From: Candidatus Shapirobacteria bacterium UBA4062
GTDB taxonomy: Bacteria > Patescibacteriota > Microgenomatia > UBA12405
NCBI GenBank assembly: GCA_002382075.1
Contig: DFZG01000028.1
Span: 1,952-16,912 of the forward strand
Length of the DNA: 14,961 nucleotides
Direction of reading: 5' to 3'
Shown here: one piece after another, positions 11,695 to 14,961 of the stretch
Layout: each line of letters opens with the position of its first letter
Position numbering within the stretch: position 1 is the stretch's first letter
Program-made: the position numbers and the translations under genes
Notes under the pieces: generated by a model
The model's input: only the letters and a program-made list of their open reading frames with translations
Databases searched by the model: none
What the model was told of the DNA's origin: nothing

Positions 11695-13305
11695 ATGTTC
11701 AATTCATTTCTTTCGAAAGTTAAAGATATTTTCGCGGATCCAAGTGTTACCGCCAAAGATACTCCCAAGAGTCATTCTGTTAAAACTGTTAAAAATAAAG
11801 AGACAGGCGATCAATCTGATAAGAATCGGGTCGTCTTCTCTTCCAAAAAATCACCCGAGGTGGTTAACTCCGTTGCTCAGGTATCTATCCAACCTCAACC
11901 TGCGACCACTCAAAAACCCGCTATAACCACTAAAGAAGCTCAAAAAATTCTGGATTCAGCCAAAGAAATCCAATCCCAAAATTTTCAAAAAGAATCAGAG
12001 GTCTTAAGACGTTTGTCTTCTATCGACGAAAAAGAGCGTTATTTGCTTGATAAAGAAAAAAATCTTGACGTCTTGTCCACTGAAATTAAACAAAAAAGTA
12101 ATCAAATTGATGACCTATACCGCAAACAACTCGATAAACTTGAACAAATTTCCGGTTTAGATGTCGAAAAAGCCAAACAATTAATTATCAGTAGCACTGA
12201 GAAAAAAATGTCTTCTTGGATTTCCAAAAAAATTGAAGAAGCCAAAGACGCTATTCGCAATAAAGAGGACGAACTTTCTAAGGAACTATTGGTCGATGCC
12301 ATTCGCCATGGTGTGACCGAATATGTTGCCGAATATACCGTTTCCACTATTACTCTACCCGATGAAAAAATCAAAGGTAAAATTATTGGTCGTGAAGGCC
12401 GAAACATCCGCGCATTCGAAAAAGTCACCGGAGTTGAGCTCGAATTAGATGAAACCAATGATATCCGTATTTCCTCTTTCGACTCTACCCGTCGCGAAAT
12501 TGCCAAAGTTTCTTTAGAAAAGTTGATCAAAGACGGCCGAATTCAGCCGGTAAAAATCGAGCAAATTGTTGAACAAACCAAGCAAGAAATGGATAAAATC
12601 TTAGTTTCCGAGGGCAAGAAGATTTGCCAAGAAGTTGGTGTATTCAATTTACCCATCGATTTGATCAAAGAAATTGGTAAATACAAATATCGCTATTCTT
12701 ATGGTCAAAATCTAGCTAAGCATACTATTGAAGCCACCAAAATCGCTGTTGCTCTAGCTCATGAACTCAAAGCCGATATCAACACCGTTCGTTTAGGAGC
12801 CCTGCTCCACGACGTTGGTAAAGTAATCGTTGATCAGGAAGGGACTCATATCGATTTAGGTGTTGATTTACTTCGTAAATATAAATTACCACAAGCCGTT
12901 ATTAATGCCGTGGCCGAACACCATGAAGATAAAGAATTTTCTTCTGTTGAATCGGTCATTGTCTATATCGGTGACGCTGCTTCAGGTGCCCGCCCTGGTG
13001 CTCGCTATGAAGTTCATGAAGAATATCTCAAGAGGATGCAAAACATCGAAGAAGTTGCCAGATCGTTTCCCGGTGTCATTAGTGTTGCTGCATATCAAGC
13101 TGGACGAGAGGTAATGGTTATTGTCGAACCTTCCCAGGTTTCTGATTCTGAGGCCACGGTCCTTAGTCAAAATATTGCCGAAAAACTCGAAGAAGAAGCA
13201 AAATGGGCTGGACAAATTAAAGTTACTGTTGTCCGTGAACTCAGAACCAGCAGCACTGTCGTTGGCAGTAAAATCAATAAATCTGCGGTTAAAAACGATT
13301 CATAA
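11695..13305 (+). CDS. rny: Ribonuclease Y, without the usual N-terminal membrane helix
   Basis: Endoribonuclease that starts mRNA decay. The 536 residues contain a long coiled-coil (about 80-200), a KH domain with IIGREGRNIRAFE (230-242, GREG loop) and an HD domain with H343, H372-D373 (LLHDVGK), H409-H410 and D427 (GDAAS). The C-terminal domain carries GQIKVTVVRELR and about 20 extra residues. Family members usually begin with a transmembrane helix. Here the N-terminus is MFNSFLSKVKDIF, a short amphipathic-looking segment followed by a Ser/Thr/Lys/Gln-rich linker (about 15-80). It could bind membrane peripherally or be cytosolic. The start is fixed by a strong Shine-Dalgarno sequence. Confidence 0.94.
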   Translation: MFNSFLSKVKDIFADPSVTAKDTPKSHSVKTVKNKETGDQSDKNRVVFSSKKSPEVVNSVAQVSIQPQPATTQKPAITTKEAQKILDSAKEIQSQNFQKESEVLRRLSSIDEKERYLLDKEKNLDVLSTEIKQKSNQIDDLYRKQLDKLEQISGLDVEKAKQLIISSTEKKMSSWISKKIEEAKDAIRNKEDELSKELLVDAIRHGVTEYVAEYTVSTITLPDEKIKGKIIGREGRNIRAFEKVTGVELELDETNDIRISSFDSTRREIAKVSLEKLIKDGRIQPVKIEQIVEQTKQEMDKILVSEGKKICQEVGVFNLPIDLIKEIGKYKYRYSYGQNLAKHTIEATKIAVALAHELKADINTVRLGALLHDVGKVIVDQEGTHIDLGVDLLRKYKLPQAVINAVAEHHEDKEFSSVESVIVYIGDAASGARPGARYEVHEEYLKRMQNIEEVARSFPGVISVAAYQAGREVMVIVEPSQVSDSEATVLSQNIAEKLEEEAKWAGQIKVTVVRELRTSSTVVGSKINKSAVKNDS

Positions 13306-13315
13306 GTGTTGCATT

Positions 13316-13343
13316 TTGCCACCTCTTACGCTAATATTAAAAT
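13316..13343 (+). promoter_or_regulatory. Promoter of the HU-like gene
   Basis: TTGCCA (13316-13321) and TAAAAT (13338-13343) are 16 bases apart, each five of six to consensus. The start would fall near 13350, a leader of about 24 bases before ATG 13374. It gives the HU gene its own transcript, separate from rny. Confidence 0.5.
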
Positions 13344-13373
13344 GAATTATAAATTTAGTAATCAAAAAAACTA

Positions 13374-13646
13374 ATGACCAAAAAAGATCTAATCGAGCTG
13401 GTTTCTCAAAAAGCCAAACTCAGCAAAAAAGCTGCCAAAGTCGCTGTTGAGACTTTTCTCTCCGAAATTATGAAATCACTCGCCTCAGGTGAAGTGGTAA
13501 AACTGTCCGGTTTTGGAACATTCAAAACCAAAATGTTTAAAAAGAAAACTATTAAAGCTATCGGTAGCAAACAATCTAAAGATATTGCTGCTCGCAGAAT
13601 GCCCCGATATATTCCCGGCACCAAGATCAAGAAAATGGTGAAGTAA
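13374..13646 (+). CDS. HU-family DNA-binding protein
   Basis: Small nucleoid protein that bends DNA as a dimer. The 90 residues fit the HU/IHF fold: N-terminal helices MTKKDLIELVSQKAKLSKKAAKVAVETF (outline, 1-28), then EVVKLSGFGTFKTK (about 40-53) with the conserved GFGTF, a basic beta-arm region, and the C-terminal ARRMPRYIPGTKIKKMVK. The arm tip usually reads RxGxNPxTG; here RRMPRYIPGTK keeps the proline and the PGTK end. It is monocistronic between its own promoter and a strong terminator. Whether HU-alpha/beta- or IHF-like cannot be told. Confidence 0.93.
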   Translation: MTKKDLIELVSQKAKLSKKAAKVAVETFLSEIMKSLASGEVVKLSGFGTFKTKMFKKKTIKAIGSKQSKDIAARRMPRYIPGTKIKKMVK

Positions 13647-13667
13647 TTCTCTACTTAAAGAATTCCT

Positions 13668-13694
13668 AAAGCCCTCCGAATCGGAGGGCTTTTT
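13668..13694 (+). terminator. Strong intrinsic terminator after the HU gene
   Basis: AAAGCCCTCC and GGAGGGCTTT flank a short GAATC loop (a G-C pair may close it to three bases), and the stem runs into a T-run ending at 13694. This is the best terminator in the window. The extended -10 of the TPR gene begins on the last T. Confidence 0.9.
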
Positions 13695-13702
13695 GTTACA
13701 AT
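13694..13702 (+). promoter_or_regulatory. Extended -10 promoter of the TPR gene (leaderless)
   Basis: TGTTACAAT (TG extension plus TACAAT) ends five bases before ATG 13708, so the predicted start coincides with the start codon. The -35 position lies inside the terminator stem and shows no match. The arrangement copies that of uppP: terminator T-tract, extended -10, ATG. Confidence 0.5.
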
Positions 13703-13707
13703 AAACT

Positions 13708-14370
13708 ATGAAAAATACCACCAAGGAGTTGCATAAAAAAGCCGAAAAACTTCGAGAGAGTGATAAGCTCTTAGACGCTTTAAAACTTTACGAAGAAGTA
13801 ATTTTAAAATATCAGAAAGAAGCCAATTATTTTAGTTTAACCGAAGCCCTAGGTGGTCGATGCTTAACCTATAAGCATTTATTTTTATTATCAGACGACT
13901 ATGTTTATTTTAATTTAGCTCTCCACTCCGCCTTATCATCACTCGAAATTGCTTTAAAATTTAAAATTACTCCCAAAATTCATCGTTGTTATTTTCGTTT
14001 AGGAGAAATGGAAATGCTTCGAAAAAAATATTTACCAGCCGAAAAATATTATTTAAAAGCATTTGAAAACTATCCCAAAGAAGAGGCCGAAAAAGGTGAT
14101 TTCCAATATCATCTTGGTGAAGCCCAATACCGGGCCGGCAAAACCCAAATCGGTCTCAAAAACCTTTTAGATGGCCAAGAATTAATTAAAAAATTTGAAT
14201 CAACCACCGACTCTTTTGTTTATAATGTCTGGTTGTCCGGATGCAACATGCGGTTGGCCGAGCTTACCAAAGATAAAAAATATTTACTTGAAGCACAAAA
14301 AATTATCGACTCAGACCCCCGTCTAGTTATCCGCCACCGCCAACTCTCGAAGCTCTCCAAGAATTTTTGA
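13708..14370 (+). CDS. TPR-like repeat protein of unknown function
   Basis: The 220 residues are mostly helical with degenerate tetratricopeptide-like units: about 7-36 (KKAEKLRESDKLLDALKLYEE and following), 96-125 (RLGEMEMLRKKYLPAEKYYLKAFE) and 131-160 (FQYHLGEAQYRAGKTQIGLKNL), given in outline. Alternating small and aromatic residues (A, Y, L) match the TPR helix pattern. There is no signal peptide, membrane helix or enzymatic domain. TPR proteins usually mediate protein-protein contacts; no partner can be named. It is probably leaderless. Its 3' end overlaps the convergent minus-strand gene by 48 bases, including its TGA stop. Confidence 0.75.
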   Translation: MKNTTKELHKKAEKLRESDKLLDALKLYEEVILKYQKEANYFSLTEALGGRCLTYKHLFLLSDDYVYFNLALHSALSSLEIALKFKITPKIHRCYFRLGEMEMLRKKYLPAEKYYLKAFENYPKEEAEKGDFQYHLGEAQYRAGKTQIGLKNLLDGQELIKKFESTTDSFVYNVWLSGCNMRLAELTKDKKYLLEAQKIIDSDPRLVIRHRQLSKLSKNF

Positions 14371-14931
14371 TCTATAGGGTTCTTTACTTGTCAAAGCTCT
14401 ATGTCTTAACTCATATTTTCCACTTTCCGAGAAACTTAACATATCCTTTAATACTGCTATCTGTTTTATAAACAATTCCTCGTTCTCCTCATCAATCGCT
14501 TTATAAACATAAAAAAGATATTCAATTAAAAAACTAGTCGGCAGCCAATAGTTTGTCGGCACCTTACCTTTCATTTTTCCCACAAAAGCCCAAATCTCCT
14601 TTTTGTTTTCCAGAATATGTCTGGCTAGTCGACCGTTTCCATCATGAACCGACATCAACTCGTTATTTTCAATCACTACAATCGGATCGCTCTCTCTTTC
14701 CTCATTTTCTCCCCGAATTTTTAACACATTTTTCAGTTCTTTAACCCTAATTTCATCATCTTTATAGTAATAATCAGCAAACTCTTGCCCTTTAATTTTT
14801 CCGGGTCTTATCTTTCTAGTACTATCTAATTCAACTCCAAAATTAATATCCTGACATTTGAATTGTTGTTTAGACCAAACCACATTTTCTGCCGTCACTA
14901 AATACAAAATATTTTTCAATTTAAATCCCAT
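14323..14931 (-). CDS. Hypothetical protein with a DGNGR motif, possibly 5'-truncated by the window
   Basis: A 202-residue frame from ATG 14931 to the TAG at 14325-14323. I do not recognise the family with certainty. The segment DPIVVIENNELMSVHDGNGRLARHI (outline, about 82-106) recalls the ParB/Srx-type pattern of a short beta strand, then DGxxRxxA, and more loosely the GNGR part of Fic motifs; the full Fic HPFxxGNGRxxR is absent. An aromatic stretch YWLPTSFLIEYLFYVYKA follows (about 128-145). The frame stays open for ten more codons to the window edge with no start among them, so the true start may lie outside. It converges on the TPR gene with a 48-base overlap. Confidence 0.6.
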   Translation of the reverse strand: MGFKLKNILYLVTAENVVWSKQQFKCQDINFGVELDSTRKIRPGKIKGQEFADYYYKDDEIRVKELKNVLKIRGENEERESDPIVVIENNELMSVHDGNGRLARHILENKKEIWAFVGKMKGKVPTNYWLPTSFLIEYLFYVYKAIDEENEELFIKQIAVLKDMLSFSESGKYELRHRALTSKEPYRSKILGELRELAVADN

Positions 14932-14961
14932 ACTTATTCCATGTAACCCATTCCAAAAATC

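Noticed and set aside
12102..12530. A 142-codon minus-strand frame opposite rny
   Set aside because: The serine-rich product is the complement of the coiled-coil and KH-encoding sequence, with no independent signal.

Overview
The window reads as a chromosomal segment of an AT-rich bacterium of the Candidate Phyla Radiation (CPR/Patescibacteria), most likely Microgenomates-like. The assignment is inferred from several traits. The spc/alpha ribosomal operon runs rpsE directly into rplO with no rpmD (uL30), a loss described as general in CPR. No map gene lies between adk and infA. Intergenic gaps are very short, genes often overlap by 1 to 23 bases, and Shine-Dalgarno sequences are almost absent. 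TGA is used as a stop (rplQ and the TPR gene), which argues against the SR1/Gracilibacteria code in which TGA is glycine. No 16S rRNA gene is present, so the phylum-level call is not proven.

Layout. Positions 1-8181 carry one dense plus-strand ribosomal/transcription block: rpsH, rplF, rplR, rpsE, rplO, secY, adk, infA, rpmJ, rpsM, rpsK, rpsD, rpoA, rplQ, rplM, rpsI. It makes small- and large-subunit proteins, the translocon channel, adenylate kinase, IF1 and the RNA polymerase alpha subunit. Internal promoter candidates sit before rpmJ and rpsD, and an intrinsic terminator follows rpsI. At 8229-8957 is uppP (lipid-carrier recycling for cell-wall synthesis). Positions 8943-9656 are an accessory patch read on the minus strand: a 47-codon ORF, a string of hairpins, and a GIY-YIG nuclease gene sandwiched between an intact tRNA-Pro(GGG) and a second, broken copy of that tRNA's 3' half. 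Positions 9803-13646 return to housekeeping genes: recA-recX (overlapping), rny (RNase Y), and an HU-like DNA-binding protein followed by a strong terminator. The right end holds a TPR-like protein and a convergent, possibly window-truncated protein with a DGNGR motif.

The most interesting part is 9277-9656. The GIY-YIG start codon lies 4 bases past the tRNA-Pro 3' end. The gene ends inside a duplicated 34-base piece of the tRNA 3' half, and that duplicate is interrupted by a 30-base insert made of two perfect tandem palindromes that supply the last nine codons and the stop. This looks like a minimal tRNA-targeting nuclease element whose remnant site was later hit by a palindromic repeat.

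A second theme is translation initiation. Three genes outside the operon (uppP, the 47-codon ORF, the TPR gene) have an extended -10 box (TGN-TACAAT or TGN-TATATT) ending 5 or 6 bases before ATG, which predicts leaderless transcripts. Only rpoA and rny have clear Shine-Dalgarno sequences.
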